A DNA stretch of 64,000 bases. Source: Omphiscola glabra (taxonomy: Eukaryota > Mollusca > Gastropoda > Lymnaeidae). Below are positions 41,401 through 48,296 of the stretch, one piece after another. The first letter of the stretch is position 1, and each line of letters begins with the position of its first letter. The position numbers and the translations under genes were made by a program. The DNA lies in NCBI GenBank assembly GCA_964017045.1, contig OZ024802.1, forward strand, positions 31,086,793 through 31,150,792, given 5' to 3'. The notes beneath the pieces were generated by a model. That model was not told where the DNA came from. It searched no databases and was given only the letters and a program-made list of their open reading frames with translations.

Positions 41401-43849
41401 TTCCGTGGTGTTCTTTTTGTTGCAAGGGCTTCGTTTCGCACATCTTCTGCATTTTTCACTCCTTCGTACACTGCTGTTCGCCAGCTGGAACGTTGTTCAG
41501 CAATGATCTCCAATTTGTTGATTTCTATGTTGGTTTCCCTAATGCTCCTTTTGCAAACGTCCATAAATCTCAGTCGTGGCCGTCCAATAAGTCTTGTTCC
41601 TTCTGCCAACTCTCCATACAACACCATCTTTGGAATTCGGCCTTCCTCCATTCTCCTTACATGGCCTAACCAGAGAAGACACTTCTTGTTAAGAGCAGAG
41701 AATATGCTGCACATTTTGGCACGTTCCAAGACCTCTGTGTTAGTCACCTTGTCCTGCCATCGGATGCGTAAAATGCGACGCAGACATCTTTGATAGAAGC
41801 TGTTGAGTTTCCGCTCGTTACTGGTCTATGTGGTCCACACTTCACTGCCACATAGGAGCGTACTAAGCACGCATGCCTGATAGACACTTAGTTTTGTTTT
41901 ATCAGTTAGATTGAGATTATTCCACACCCGCTTATTCAGTTTAGCCGTAGTTGCTGCTGCTTTTGCGATCCTGGTGTTTATCTCTTCATCAATGGAGAGA
42001 GAACTAGAAATATTGGATCCAAGGTTTGTGAAATGCTCAATAACCGACAGATTATGGCCCTCAATAGTTATGATTGGAGGGGACTGTGCTTCTTGCATCC
42101 TGACATGAGTTTTTTGTAAAGTAATTAACAATCCAAACTTTTTGCAAGCGTGTGATAGACGATTTACTAGCCGCAGAAGACCTTCTTCTGTGTGAGATGT
42201 TAAGGCGGCATCGTCAGCGAACAGCAGTTCGCGAACTAGTACCCATTTTACTTTGGTCTTTGCATGAAGGCGAGCGATATTGAACAGCCTACCATCAGAT
42301 CTGGTATGTATGTATACTACATCTTTACAGTCCCTGAAAGCAAATTTAAGGAGCATTGAGAAGAAAATGGAGAAGAGCGTTGGTGCCAGTATACAACCCT
42401 GTTTTACTCCGCTACTGATTGCGAATGCCTCAGAGACAGCGCCATTGAATGTGACAGTGAAGTGCATGAATTTGTGAAATGATTGTATGATTATGAGCAG
42501 TCGTGGAAAACAACCTATTCTTTGCAAGATACTTAACGGGCCTTTCGGACATACCAAGTCGAATGCCTTTGTCAGATCTATGAACGCAATATAAAGAGGC
42601 ATATGCTGTTCACGACACTCCTCCTGCATTTGGCGTAACGAGAATATCATGTCTATGGTTGAGCGTCCACTCCGGAAGCCACACTGTAAAAGAATGTCAT
42701 ATCTATATCCTGTAGATAAAATACATTCAAGAGGACATTGCAATTGTTTTAATCGACTGAGGGACAACAACGTTAAATACTGGAATTCGATTGAGAGAAA
42801 TCGTCATGGTCGAGACCATACCATAGGACCTATCACATTCTTTAAATAAACGTTCAAGCTTAAAAAGATGAACATTGTTTTGTTGGCCCAGGTGAAGCGC
42901 CCATTCTACAAGTTACTACTTCATTTCTCCCATTTCAAAATCCTTTTATTCGTGATATACTTAACGTTTATAAATCGTTTAACGTGGTCCAGTTCGGGTC
43001 CAGTCCAACGGTGGCCAATTAATTTAACGCATTAAGTTTGGCCCTTTCAATTTCTTTATTTATTCTTTAGGACAATATTGAAAAGGTTCACATAGTTCCG
43101 TAAGGTGCCTTAGTTTAACTCAAAAGTGGAGCTCTATTTGAGTCATTAAAAAAAAAGATCCAATTTAATTTTAACAATTGTGAACAGATTGAGATGCCCG
43201 CTTGAAAGGATTCGTTAAATATGTCGTCTTAATAATTTTCATAAATTTTCTAGGTAATATTTAAAATTGGCAATCACGCAACGTTAACATTTACAATAAT
43301 AATTTTCGATCCGTAGGCAAAACTGAGTTTAAAAATACAATTGACATAGCCTATATGTTATTTCTAGTATATGATAAAATAACTGCTATGTCATTTCTAG
43401 TATATTATAGAACACATGCCTATGTCATTTCTAGTATATTATAGAACAACTGCCTATGTCATTTCTAGTATATTATAGAACAAATGCATATGTCATTTCT
43501 AGTATATTATAGAACAAATGCATATGTCATTTCTAGTATATTATAGAACACATGCCTATGTCATTTCTAGTATATTATAGAACAAATGCCTATGTCATTT
43601 CTAGTATATTATAGAACACATGCCTATGTTATTTCTAGAATATTATAGAACAAATGCCTATGCTTTTCTTTTATTTAAATATATAATTTTTTTTGTTATG
43701 GAATAGATTCAGTAAACATATAATTTCTCTTGCTACTCTGTTTCAGGGTAAATATGACGCTCTCAAACTACCCAGAATTCGCCAAGGCTTTCAACTGTCC
43801 TCTTGGCTCGCCCATGAACCCAGTGAAAAAATGTGCCATATGGGAATAA
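17246..43849 (+). CDS. M13 zinc metallopeptidase (neprilysin/ECE-like), 13 exons
   Basis: Joined exons 17246-17440, 18397-18561, 19399-19527, 21014-21199, 22631-22786, 26406-26533, 26925-27111, 28743-29017, 31601-31711, 37367-37559, 38406-38561, 40105-40187 and 43747-43849 total 2067 nt, one open frame of 688 residues. All intron phases agree. Predicted type II membrane ectoenzyme that cleaves peptides outside the cell (family knowledge). Residues 17-42 are the membrane anchor; the M13_N domain follows; HEITH is 524-528; the third zinc ligand and its Asp are E584 and D588; THSPIPYR (648-655) keeps the His and Arg matching NEP H711 and R717; it ends C-A-I-W-E. Odd points: the position matching NEP N542 (41 residues before the first zinc His) is H483, in HIMY instead of N-A-F-Y, so substrate binding may differ. 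The M13_N middle is shorter than the family norm (near residue 225), so an undetected phase-0 exon in intron 4 is possible. Usual length is about 750. Exons 10-13 are duplicated in inverse at 51.9-58.4 kb. Confidence 0.88.
17625..17722. repeat. 17-bp minisatellite, 6 copies
   Basis: The unit is of the form gccaccatctgacccgc. It lies in intron 1 of the M13 gene. Confidence 0.9.
17861..18056 (+). mobile_element. SPIN-like hAT MITE
   Basis: The ends read 'cagatgttctcaacctgtgg' and, inverted, 'cagtggttcacaaacttcct'. Inside are 'aagaccatcggaaaacacat', 'acgaaaataatttcgtgg' and 'gaggaactgtattaaagggt', which I recognise as the SPIN hAT consensus ends. Flanks 17853-17860 (atgtaaat) and 18057-18064 (atttaaat) form an 8-bp target duplication with one mismatch, as hAT elements make. 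It is 196 bp, non-autonomous, in intron 1. Confidence 0.8.
18397..18561 (+). CDS. M13 peptidase exon 2 (start of M13_N)
   Basis: Encodes [20 protein letters not shown] and then [13 protein letters not shown], the hallmark start of M13_N (D/N-P-C-x-D-F/M-Y-x-F/Y-A-C-G). The acceptor is preceded by a C/T tract. The donor reads AAG|GTCAAG, a weak site chosen because it keeps phase 0 with the next exon; a GTAAAT five bases on would break the frame. Confidence 0.85.
18580..19380. other. M13 intron 2
   Basis: About 840 bp of AT-rich intron with no element that I recognise. Confidence 0.6.
19399..19527 (+). CDS. M13 peptidase exon 3
   Basis: Reads [20 protein letters not shown] then [13 protein letters not shown] and so on. 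It matches the 'S..A..KAK.FY.SC' segment of M13_N; the Cys is retained. Phase 0 at both ends, acceptor CGTTTAG, donor CAG|GTACTT. Confidence 0.8.
20041..20270. mobile_element. hAT terminal fragment
   Basis: Contains 'cccgcaggccacatccggcc' and a second 'ccggcccg' shortly after. This is the GC-rich end typical of ZBED/GTF2IRD2-type hAT elements, like those near 25400 and 34800. Internal sequence is not recognisable. Confidence 0.45.
20395..20655. repeat. ~60-bp minisatellite, ~4 copies
   Basis: Repeats of 'cagtaacctagcaacgttct' followed by a 'gttgtgttgtgtagtgagtg' phrase, with units of uneven length. In intron 3. Confidence 0.85.
21014..21199 (+). CDS. M13 peptidase exon 4
   Basis: Reads [20 protein letters not shown] and on to STPERFAA. 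It fits the M13_N segment 'l..lGGWp......w....l......g' where the enzyme's lid subdomain begins. Phase 0 at both ends, donor GCC|GTAAGT. Confidence 0.8.
21252..21608. repeat. 49-bp minisatellite, ~7 copies
   Basis: The unit begins 'ccgtttgttgtacttataaa' and ends 'gtttcttattgg'; copies are almost identical. It starts about 50 bp after the exon 4 donor and abuts a LINE insertion. Confidence 0.93.
21609..22288 (-). mobile_element. 5'-truncated CR1/L2-like LINE
   Basis: Same family and orientation as 14928-15874. The ATT-rich 3' tail is at the low-coordinate end, and a minus-strand frame reads '[20 protein letters not shown]' then a broken '[18 protein letters not shown]' end. It sits in intron 4, between exons 4 and 5 where the M13_N domain is shorter than expected. 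Confidence 0.78.
22424..22510. mobile_element. hAT-like terminal fragment
   Basis: Begins 'cagtggtcggcaaatcacgg', a hAT-type terminus, followed by 'gtgagctgcgaaatcttt'. The partner end was not found. Confidence 0.4.
22631..22786 (+). CDS. M13 peptidase exon 5
   Basis: Reads [20 protein letters not shown] then [11 protein letters not shown] then a helix ending EFSHELRR. It matches the 'Y...m...l.LLG......A......vl.fE..LA' part of M13_N. Compared with the family it lacks the preceding 'DD.knS....l.QpGLgLp.rdYYl' segment. NTT is a possible glycosylation site. Confidence 0.78.
23430..23700. repeat. Possible dispersed repeat
   Basis: Contains 'tgccaagtttcatctcgata' and 'gacgggaagtgggtcaatta', phrases reminiscent of repeat-derived sequence in invertebrate genomes. 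No coding potential or clear boundary; weak call. Confidence 0.3.
23940..25452 (+). pseudogene. hAT transposase remnant (ZBED5/GTF2IRD2 type)
   Basis: Broken frames in order: '[20 protein letters not shown]' (about 24270-24350, after joining shifted frames), then '[20 protein letters not shown]' (from about 24480), then '[18 protein letters not shown]' (about 24790), then the C-terminal '[20 protein letters not shown]' (from about 24975). This order and content fit the hAT transposases related to GTF2IRD2/ZBED5. The 3' end has 'ccggcccgccgtg' and 'tagtgatccctg', the usual terminus. Stops and frameshifts make it inactive. It lies in intron 5. Confidence 0.75.
25955..26135. repeat. 16-bp minisatellite
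   Basis: Repeats of 'gagagcctacttgaga', 'gatcatacttgacaga' and 'gcctacttgagatagc', with single-base changes. In intron 5. Confidence 0.85.
26406..26533 (+). CDS. M13 peptidase exon 6
   Basis: Reads [20 protein letters not shown] then [21 protein letters not shown], matching the 'w..yl..lf.......v.v..peY......l....' segment of M13_N. Donor GA|GTGAGT splits a Glu codon that the next exon completes. Confidence 0.82.
26556..26730. repeat. GT-rich microsatellite
   Basis: (TG)n with 'tgtgtgtata' interruptions, starting about 20 bp after the exon 6 donor. Open frames rich in Cys and Val here are simple-repeat translations. Confidence 0.9.
26925..27111 (+). CDS. M13 peptidase exon 7
   Basis: Reads [20 protein letters not shown], then '[24 protein letters not shown]'. 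It matches the conserved 'l.NYl.w......l' and 'R...C......l..a.g.lYv...F' of M13. Phase 2 start, phase 0 end, donor GTG|GTATGT. Confidence 0.85.
27690..28030. repeat. 16-bp minisatellite, ~20 degenerate copies
   Basis: The unit is of the form gacatatagattgaat with many substitutions. In intron 7. Confidence 0.88.
28117..28334. mobile_element. MITE with ~50-bp terminal inverted repeats
   Basis: The left arm includes 'cctggcgcttggcagcgc' and 'gataatcgactaattgtttc'. The right arm includes 'aaacatcagtcgattatcgc' and 'agcgccgccaagcgtcag', the inverse complement with a few mismatches. The core is AT-rich. No clear target duplication. In intron 7. Confidence 0.7.
28743..29017 (+). CDS. M13 peptidase exon 8
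   Basis: Reads [20 protein letters not shown], then '[37 protein letters not shown]'. It fits 'm...v...l...i....Wm...tk..A..Kl..i...iGyp..i.d...ld..Y'. NAT is a possible glycosylation site. Donor CA|GTAAAA leaves phase 2; the in-frame TAA after CAG lies in the intron. Confidence 0.85.
29404..29556 (+). mobile_element. Short LINE 3' fragment
   Basis: Matches the 3' part of the CR1/L2-like family (compare 62262-62400): 'attctcttccactacacatc', then 'cagccttcaaaactgcactc', then the 'tactatcctgactgatt' stop region. In intron 8. Confidence 0.65.
29600..31580. other. M13 intron 8, no recognised feature
   Basis: About 2 kb without a supported gene. A GC-richer block at about 30500-30800 looks older or repeat-derived. 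It has an open frame on each strand, but neither resembles a family I know. Confidence 0.4.
31601..31711 (+). CDS. M13 peptidase exon 9
   Basis: Reads [20 protein letters not shown], then '[17 protein letters not shown]'. It aligns with the family's 'vNAyY.p..N.i.fpagiLq.Pff....p.'. The Asn-Ala of the substrate-binding motif is His-Ile here; Tyr and the LQ-P-F block remain. Starts phase 2, ends phase 2, donor AA|GTGAGT. Confidence 0.8.
31890..32040. repeat. 38-bp minisatellite, ~4 copies
   Basis: The unit contains 'gttttggtgacaaagtcatc' then 'tttaggttagatggtta'. In intron 9, next to the 3' end of a hAT remnant. Confidence 0.88.
32400..32750 (-). repeat. 43-bp minisatellite from the transposase C-terminus
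   Basis: About eight units of 'gctgttctcacttgtgattc' then 'gatgtgcttcatacgactaa'. On the minus strand each unit encodes a version of the MKHI(K/E)SQVRT segment, so the array is an amplified piece of the transposase gene. Confidence 0.85.
33455..33620 (-). repeat. 30-bp minisatellite from a transposase segment
   Basis: About five units of 'gacgaccactttcatgacat' then 'ggtccatttt'. On the minus strand each unit reads [10 protein letters not shown], matching the segment just before the 'GLNHRQ' motif of the transposase. Confidence 0.85.
33950..34525 (-). repeat. 44-bp minisatellite carrying the transposase DEST motif
   Basis: About 13 units containing 'cagtatctgccatatctgtg' and 'catccaatgctaga'. 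On the minus strand each unit encodes [12 protein letters not shown], the segment with the first catalytic Asp of hAT transposases. Since 44 is not a multiple of 3, successive units change frame. Confidence 0.88.
34885..34985. repeat. ~30-bp minisatellite, 3 copies
   Basis: The unit contains 'atatcgtttgtatacatgta' then 'cagcacttgc'. In intron 9. Confidence 0.88.
35230..35725. repeat. 52-bp minisatellite, ~9 copies
   Basis: The unit contains 'cctaatgtaaaagatgtcaa' and 'aagtcaaagacgtgacatcg'. Copies are nearly identical apart from 'aaaagat'/'aaatgat'. In intron 9. Confidence 0.93.
35860..36200. repeat. 44-bp minisatellite, ~7 copies
   Basis: The unit contains 'ggacgtacacttgtaaaatg' then 'tgtatggttatacaccattc'. 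In intron 9. Confidence 0.9.
36540..36910. repeat. Degenerate GATCCC-rich repeat (outer edge of left arm)
   Basis: Irregular repeats of phrases like 'gggatcc(c/t)a' and 'gaa(c/t)gggatc'. Copies from about 36716 onward have an inverse match at 58981-59193, which marks the outer edge of the inverted duplication. Confidence 0.7.
37005..37235. repeat. 57-bp array upstream of exon 10, 4 copies
   Basis: Each unit has a T run, then 'ataacagaccacataatttc', then 'catgttagctaaaggct'. Each copy therefore contains a polypyrimidine tract plus AACAG, similar to a splice acceptor. It ends about 130 bp before the real exon 10 acceptor. It also occurs in the right arm at 58735-58930. Confidence 0.9.
37367..37559 (+). 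CDS. M13 peptidase exon 10 (HEITH zinc site)
   Basis: Reads [20 protein letters not shown], then on to 'RAKCLADQY'. HExxH supplies two zinc ligands and the catalytic Glu; C-x-x-x-Q-Y is the conserved segment after it. Strong donor CAT|GTAAGT. Its inverse copy (58234-58426) differs at about 16 of 193 bases, giving nine residue changes, none in the zinc motif beyond I-to-V. Confidence 0.92.
38406..38561 (+). CDS. M13 peptidase exon 11 (third zinc ligand)
   Basis: Reads [20 protein letters not shown], then '[20 protein letters not shown]', then '[12 protein letters not shown]'. E-D-I-C-D matches the family's G-E-N-I-A-D (zinc ligand Glu and supporting Asp). The 'LPGL.lt.dQ.FFl.faQ' block is also present. 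I find only one silent difference from the inverse copy. Confidence 0.92.
38562..38965. repeat. 60-bp minisatellite starting at the exon 11 donor
   Basis: The first unit runs straight out of the splice donor (CAG|GTACGG, then 'caatgcgaatgtccaatgat'). Later units carry 'gggtacattgggtccaaatg' or 'gggtacagtgggtacaaatg' at the same place, so the array repeats donor-like GGGTACA/GT contexts. About seven units. The right arm has its counterpart at 56590-57200. Confidence 0.85.
39060..39660 (-). other. Conserved unknown segment with open frame (left arm)
   Basis: A minus-strand frame (39111-39389) includes '[20 protein letters not shown]' and '[20 protein letters not shown]'. The same frame is open in the right arm (+ strand, 56173-56526) with few changes. 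I do not recognise the family; it may be part of a mobile element. It lies in intron 11 of the M13 gene, antisense to it. Confidence 0.4.
39905..40005. repeat. ~31-bp minisatellite, 2-3 copies
   Basis: The unit contains 'cgcatacaaggccgccttgg' then 'tccttcttgg'. The right arm has about six copies (55530-55700). Confidence 0.8.
40105..40187 (+). CDS. M13 peptidase exon 12
   Basis: Reads [20 protein letters not shown] then THSPIPYR. The His and Arg match the substrate-pocket/transition-state residues NEP H711 and R717 (same six-residue spacing). Donor CG|GTAAGG splits the Arg codon. By hand count 17 of 83 bases differ from the inverse copy, mostly changing residues upstream of THSP. Confidence 0.85.
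40708..40896. mobile_element. hAT-like MITE (left-arm copy)
   Basis: Ends 'cagagacgtagctc' and 'cgactctg' are inverted relatives of the 'cag(a/t)ggcgtagc' family. The interior has 'gcgccaaaatgtgctttgat' and 'aaaatgaatcttgtccccgg'. The same element is present at the matching place in the right arm (55092-55280), so it predates the duplication. Confidence 0.7.
40985..41215. repeat. 42-bp minisatellite, ~5 copies
   Basis: The unit contains 'ttatcttgttctactatttc' then 'tttcacatatcctataacaa'. The right-arm counterpart (54610-54960) has about nine copies. Confidence 0.9.
41257..42684 (-). pseudogene. 5'-truncated LINE reverse transcriptase (left arm only)
   Basis: Minus frame from '[20 protein letters not shown]' through '[14 protein letters not shown]', '[17 protein letters not shown]' and the intact RT active-site motif '[12 protein letters not shown]' to 'CGSEVWTT', where an in-frame TAG stops it. 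It resumes as '[14 protein letters not shown]' down to 41382. Same family as 14262-16640. The right arm lacks it at the equivalent site (near 54545-54590), so it inserted after the inverted duplication, or was lost there. It lies in intron 12. Confidence 0.85.
42690..43340. other. M13 intron 12, shared by both arms
   Basis: Non-coding intron sequence matched by the right arm at about 53880-54530. No element recognised in it. Confidence 0.6.
43350..43660. repeat. 34/35-bp minisatellite, ~9 copies
   Basis: The unit contains 'tatgtcatttctagtatatt' then 'atagaacaaatgc'. The right arm has the same unit expanded to about 35 copies (52064-53200). Confidence 0.92.
43747..43849 (+). CDS. M13 peptidase exon 13 (C-terminus)
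   Basis: Reads [20 protein letters not shown] then [13 protein letters not shown] and TAA. It matches the family ending 'v.g.l.N...F..aF.C..g..MnP..kC.vW', with one extra Glu. A possible AATAAA-like signal (attaaa) lies about 50 bp after the stop. Confidence 0.92.
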
Positions 43850-44254
43850 GGAATGAGAACCCTCTCTAACGGGATATTGTAATACACATATATAGATTAA
43901 AGATCCTTGTGTTCTGGGATAGATCCCATAAAAAAAACTCACGTAATGAAATAATTTTCAAAGATAAATTCAGTGAAATGAAATTAAGATCATTCATATT
44001 AGTTTTATATAAACGAATGACACGTTCCAAAATATTCAACACATCGCCATCAGAATGTTCTTTTTATTTGGATTGAGTTACATCAGTAAGAAAAATTTTA
44101 TAAATCTAAGGACACAGCTCACAGGTATAAATTTGTGTTATATAATCTCATTTCAGCCAACAGATACTTTGGTCATGAGAAACTCGTTTATAGCTACACA
44201 AATATCATTCTAAAATTTTTAAGTTTGTAACTTAATACCGCCAGCAGATCCCTA

Positions 44255-44810
44255 AATCTAGCAACTAGTGATCCCTATGTGTCTTGCAACCAGCTAGTGA
44301 TCCTATGTGTCTATCAACTAGTGATCCTTATAAGTTTAGCAACAATTTATCACTATTTGTCTAGCAACTATTTATCACTATATGTCAGGCAACTATTTAT
44401 CACTATATGTCTCGCAACTATTTATCACTATATGTCTAGCAACTATTTATCACTATATGTCTAGCAACTATTTATCATTATATGTCTAGCAACTATTTAT
44501 CACTATATGTCTAGCAACTATTTATCACTATATGTCTAGCAACTATTTATCACTATATGTCTAGCAACTATTTATCACTATATGTCTAGCAAGTATTTAT
44601 CACTATATGTCTAGCAATAATGTATCACTATATATCTAGCAGTTAGTGATCCCTAAATGTCTAGCAGCTAATTATCAATATATGTCTAGCAACTAGTGAT
44701 CCCTATATATCTGGTAACTAGTGATCCCTATATATCTGGTAACTAGTGATCCCTATATATCTGGTAACTAGTGATCCCTATATGTCTAGCAATTAGTTAT
44801 CAGATTTTAT
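44255..44810. repeat. ~25-bp minisatellite
   Basis: The unit is of the form gtctagcaactatttatcac followed by tatat, with 'actagtgatccc' versions at the edges. The right-arm counterpart (50190-51490) is much longer and more variable. Confidence 0.9.
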
Positions 44811-44889
44811 TGTTTAACTTTCATCTCACTAAAATCATTTTAACTTAATTTTAAAACATTTAATTATATTTCAAGAGCTTCATTTAAAA

Positions 44890-45725
44890 ATTGCCCCCAA
44901 CTCTATAATAACTGTCTATTAAATCTATAATTACTGTCTAGCAAACCTATAATAACTGTCTAAAAACTTAATAATAATTGTCTATGATATCTATCACAAC
45001 TGTCTAGCAACTTTATCATAACTGTCTATGAAATCTTTAATAACTGACCTTAACTCGATACTACATGTCTAGTAGGTCATAGTTGCTGATTAGAAACTAT
45101 ATAGAAACTCTCTTGTAAATCTATAGTTACTGTCTTGTATGTCTATACTGACTGTTTAGAATGTCTAAAGAACTGTCTAATATCTGTACAGTAACGCTCT
45201 CTCTCTCTCTCTCTCTCTCTATCTCTGTATGTGACTCTATGTACTAATTAGCAGTCACATATACTGCCTAGTAACTCTGTCCTTATTTCCTAGTAACTCT
45301 GTTTTTATTGCCTAGTAACTCTGTCTTTATTGCCTAGTAACTCTGTCTTTATTTCCTAGTAACTCTGTCTTTATTGCCTAGTAACTCTGGCTTTATTGTC
45401 TAGTAACTCTGTCTTTATTGCCTAGTAACTCTGTCTTTATTGTCTAGTAACTCTGTCTTTATTGCCTAGTAACTCTGGCTTTATTGCCTAGTAACTCTGT
45501 CTTTATTTCCTAGTAAATCTCCCGTTTTGCTGCCTTGTAACTCTCTGACTCTGTCTCTCTCTCTCTCTTTCTCTCTCTCTGTAATTCTATGTACTAACTA
45601 GAAGACATATCTACTGCCTAGTAACTCTGTCTTTATTGCCTAGTAACTCTGTCTTTATTGCCTAGTAACTCTGTCTTTATTTCCTAGTAAATCTCCCGTT
45701 TTGCTGCCTTGTAACTGTCGGGCAA
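44890..45725. repeat. Degenerate TCTA repeats, (CT)n and 22-bp minisatellite
   Basis: 'ataactgtctattaaatcta'-type phrases (44890-45180), a (CT)n run near 45195, then 'tctttattgcctagtaactctg' units (45265-45520), a second CT-rich block and more units to 45690. The inverse copy is at 49430-50100. Confidence 0.88.
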
Positions 45726-45884
45726 TCACATTAACTATCGAGTGAATGTCTTGTACTTCTGTAAAGCAATCCTCGTACAAGCCTGTGACTTTTATAAACA
45801 TTGAAATAAAACCCCTTAAATGTTAATGCACTACTGGTCTCGTTATGTGTCATCAGTCACCAGTTAAGGACAGGTGGGTTTATT

Positions 45885-46080
45885 CAGAGGTGTAGCGAAG
45901 GGGGGGTGGGCAGTGGGGGACAGATATCCCCATGGTGCCATCTATTTGGGGGCGCCAAAATGTGATTTGATATTATTTGATTGATGAAAATATTGGGTTT
46001 GAGAGTTGAACAAAGAAAGGGAGGCGCTTTAAAATGAATCTTGTCCCCCGGGCCCCCCAAACTTTCTAGCTACGCCTCTG
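45885..46080. mobile_element. hAT-like MITE at the inner edge of the left arm
   Basis: Ends 'cagaggtgtagcg' and 'ctagctacgcctctg'; the interior has 'gcgccaaaatgtgatttgat' like the element at 40708. Arm similarity stops exactly where this element starts. Confidence 0.75.
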
Positions 46081-46469
46081 GCTTACGTCCTCAGTTAAAC
46101 TTAATTTGAGTAATAAAAAAAAATTAAATAAGCAGTTGTGACTTTCAAATTTTGTTTATTTGTATAAATTGATATAAGGCGAATTTTGATGGATAAAGCA
46201 ACAATACAACAAGAACACAATCATACATTGATCAGTATACTTAATATTATTTCATGCTGAAAATCTGAAGTAGAATGCTTTTACTTTGAATTGTTCTTGC
46301 ATTTGATTTACAAAAACAAAAGGGCACAGGATTTCCAAGTTATCATAAAAGCAAAGCATCCTTCAGGTCATACGTGAGCAAAATTCATTGTAAGTGAAGA
46401 ATCTTTGTGTTTAAATGGTATAGTATAGGCAATTGGGTGATTTGGATATTATTGGCAGGGGCGAAATTT

Positions 46470-46570
46470 TACTTTGGTATATCCAGGCAATGACTGACAT
46501 GCACTTTGGTATATCATAGCAATGACTGACATACACTTTGGTATATCCAAGCAATGACTGACATACACTG
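46470..46570. repeat. ~34-bp repeat, 3 copies
   Basis: Repeats of 'actttggtatatc' and 'agcaatgactgacatacac'. Confidence 0.75.
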
Positions 46571-46614
46571 TGCTCAATTAATTGAATGTTCCATGCAAAG
46601 TAGGTTCAAATAAT

Positions 46615-46985
46615 CTTTACTCATGGAGCCACATGAATAAGTTGAAGCAGTTATGGAGCCACATGAATAAGTTGAAGCAGTTATGGAGCCACATGAATAA
46701 GTTGAAGCAGTCATGGAGCCACATGAATAAGTTGAAGCAGTCATGGAGCCATATGAATACGTTGGAGCAGTCACGTAGCCACATGAATAAGTTGAAGCAG
46801 TTATGGAGCCACATGAATAAGTTGAAGCAGTTATGGAGCAACATGAATAAGTTGAAGCAGTCATGGAGCCACATGAATAAGTTGAAGCAGTCATGGAGCC
46901 ATATGAATAAGTTGAAGCAGTCATGTAGCCACATGAATAAGTTGAAGCAGTTATGGAGCCACATGAATAAGTTGAAGCAGTGTGA
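46615..46985. repeat. 30-bp minisatellite, 12 copies
   Basis: The unit contains 'atgaataagttgaagcagtt' then 'atggagccac'. The 30-bp period leaves open frames on both strands; I do not call a gene. Confidence 0.93.
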
Positions 46986-47034
46986 ACAAAATTAAAGAGG
47001 TTTAACCAGTCTTTCAAGACAAATAATAATGGGG

Positions 47035-47510
47035 GTGCGGGGGGAGGGCGGGAAGGGGGAATAGTACTAACTCAAATAATAATGTGGTGGGGGCGGGGAG
47101 AGAATAGTACTAACTTAAATAATAATGTGGTGGGGGGCGGGGAGAGAATAGTACTAAGTCAAATAATAATGTGGTGGGGGGCGGGGAGAGAATAGTACTA
47201 AGTCAAATAATAATGTGGTGGGGGCGGGGAGAGAATAGTACTAAGTAAAATAATAATGTGGTGGGGGGCGGGGAGAGAATAGTACTAAGTAAAATAATAA
47301 TGTGGTGGGGGCGGGGAGAGAATAGTACTAAGTAAAATAATAATGTGGTGGGGGGGCGGGGAGAGAATAGTACTAAGTAAAATAATAATGTGGTGGGGGC
47401 GGGGAGAGAATAGTACTAAGTAAAATAATAATGTGGTGGGGGCGGGGAGAGAATAGTACTAAGTAAAATAATAATGTGGTGGGGGCGGGGAGAGAATAGT
47501 ACTAAGTCAA
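47035..47510 (+). repeat. ~43-bp G-rich minisatellite, ~10 copies
   Basis: The unit contains 'aataataatgtggtgggggc' then 'ggggagagaatagtactaag'. Each unit has several G runs within about 20 bases, so G-quadruplexes could form on the plus strand. It borders the dispersed repeat shared with 11850-12060. Confidence 0.9.
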
Positions 47511-47665
47511 AAAAATTTTGTAAAAAAAAAAAGAAACAAAATTATAATTTAGTTTATGGATTAACAGAGCATTTTAATGTTGTGATCTTTCCAATTAAAT
47601 TTTCAATCACATCCACTTCTTCACATTGCAAATTTGAATCCAAACATTATGATGTTGGTGTCTCC
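47490..47665 (+). repeat. Dispersed repeat (copy 2; partner 11850-12060)
   Basis: From 'gaatagtactaagtcaaaa' through 'attaacagagcattttaatg' to 'gatgttggtgtctcc', similar to 11850-12060, and also next to G-rich DNA. Confidence 0.7.
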
Positions 47666-47995
47666 TGCTCTTAAAGGCAACATCAAAACAAATGGCAAAA
47701 CAAGACACGCAGTAAAAAATGTGAGGTTGCAAGTTATAGAATTATAGTTTTGTGATACATGCCTTATATAGAAGAACATATCATATAGATATGTTTGGGC
47801 CTTCTTGATAATTATTAAATCATTTAGTCTCAAAAACAAATTTATACATTAAAAAAAAAATTGACATTTTATTTATGTGATAGACATATTCTCACAAAAT
47901 TCTTAAACATATTGAAGAGGAGAAAGGTCTTTGAAAATATTTTGTAATATTTCTCAGCTCATGAACATTCATAAGTGTAGTATGATATAATAAGC

Positions 47996-48296
47996 CGTAT
48001 CCGGAAATTTGATCGAAAGAAATTTCGTCGACGGAAATTTGATCGACGGAAATTTGATCGAACGGAAATTTGTTCGAATCTTTTTTTTTAGTTTACACGT
48101 TAAAATTTTGCGTCAAATTTCTATTTGAACGCATTATTTTGTTTTACAATATAGTATAGTACGTTCAAGAAGAAATTTGACGAAAATTTTAACGTGTGAA
48201 CTAAAAAAAAAGATTCGACTAAATTTCCGTTCGATCAAATTTCCGTCGATCAATTTTCCGTCGACGAAATTTCTTTCGATCAAATTTCCGATAACC
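47996..48296. mobile_element. Palindromic MULE-like MITE
   Basis: The two halves are inverse complements over about 125 bp, built of 'ggaaatttgatcga' phrases, a T run and 'cacgttaaaattttg'. The 9-bp direct repeat ATAATAAGC flanks it at 47987-47995 and 48297-48305. Long terminal repeats with a 9-bp target duplication fit Mutator-like MITEs. Its core resembles the element at 63519-63702. Confidence 0.75.

Larger units (their letters stand above)
36716..45886 (+). repeat. Left arm of a large inverted duplication
   Basis: Inverse complement of 49235-59193. Matching landmarks in order: GATCCC repeats, 57-bp array, exon 10, exon 11, 60-bp array, antisense frame, 'accgcctt'-type array, exon 12, a MITE (40708-40896), 42-bp array, 34/35-bp array, exon 13, 25-bp array, 22-bp array, and the inner end 'caggtgggtttattca'. 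Arm-only content: LINE 41257-42684. Confidence 0.92.

Noticed and set aside
46574..47017. Frames of 115-147 codons on both strands
   Set aside because: Translations of a 30-bp minisatellite.
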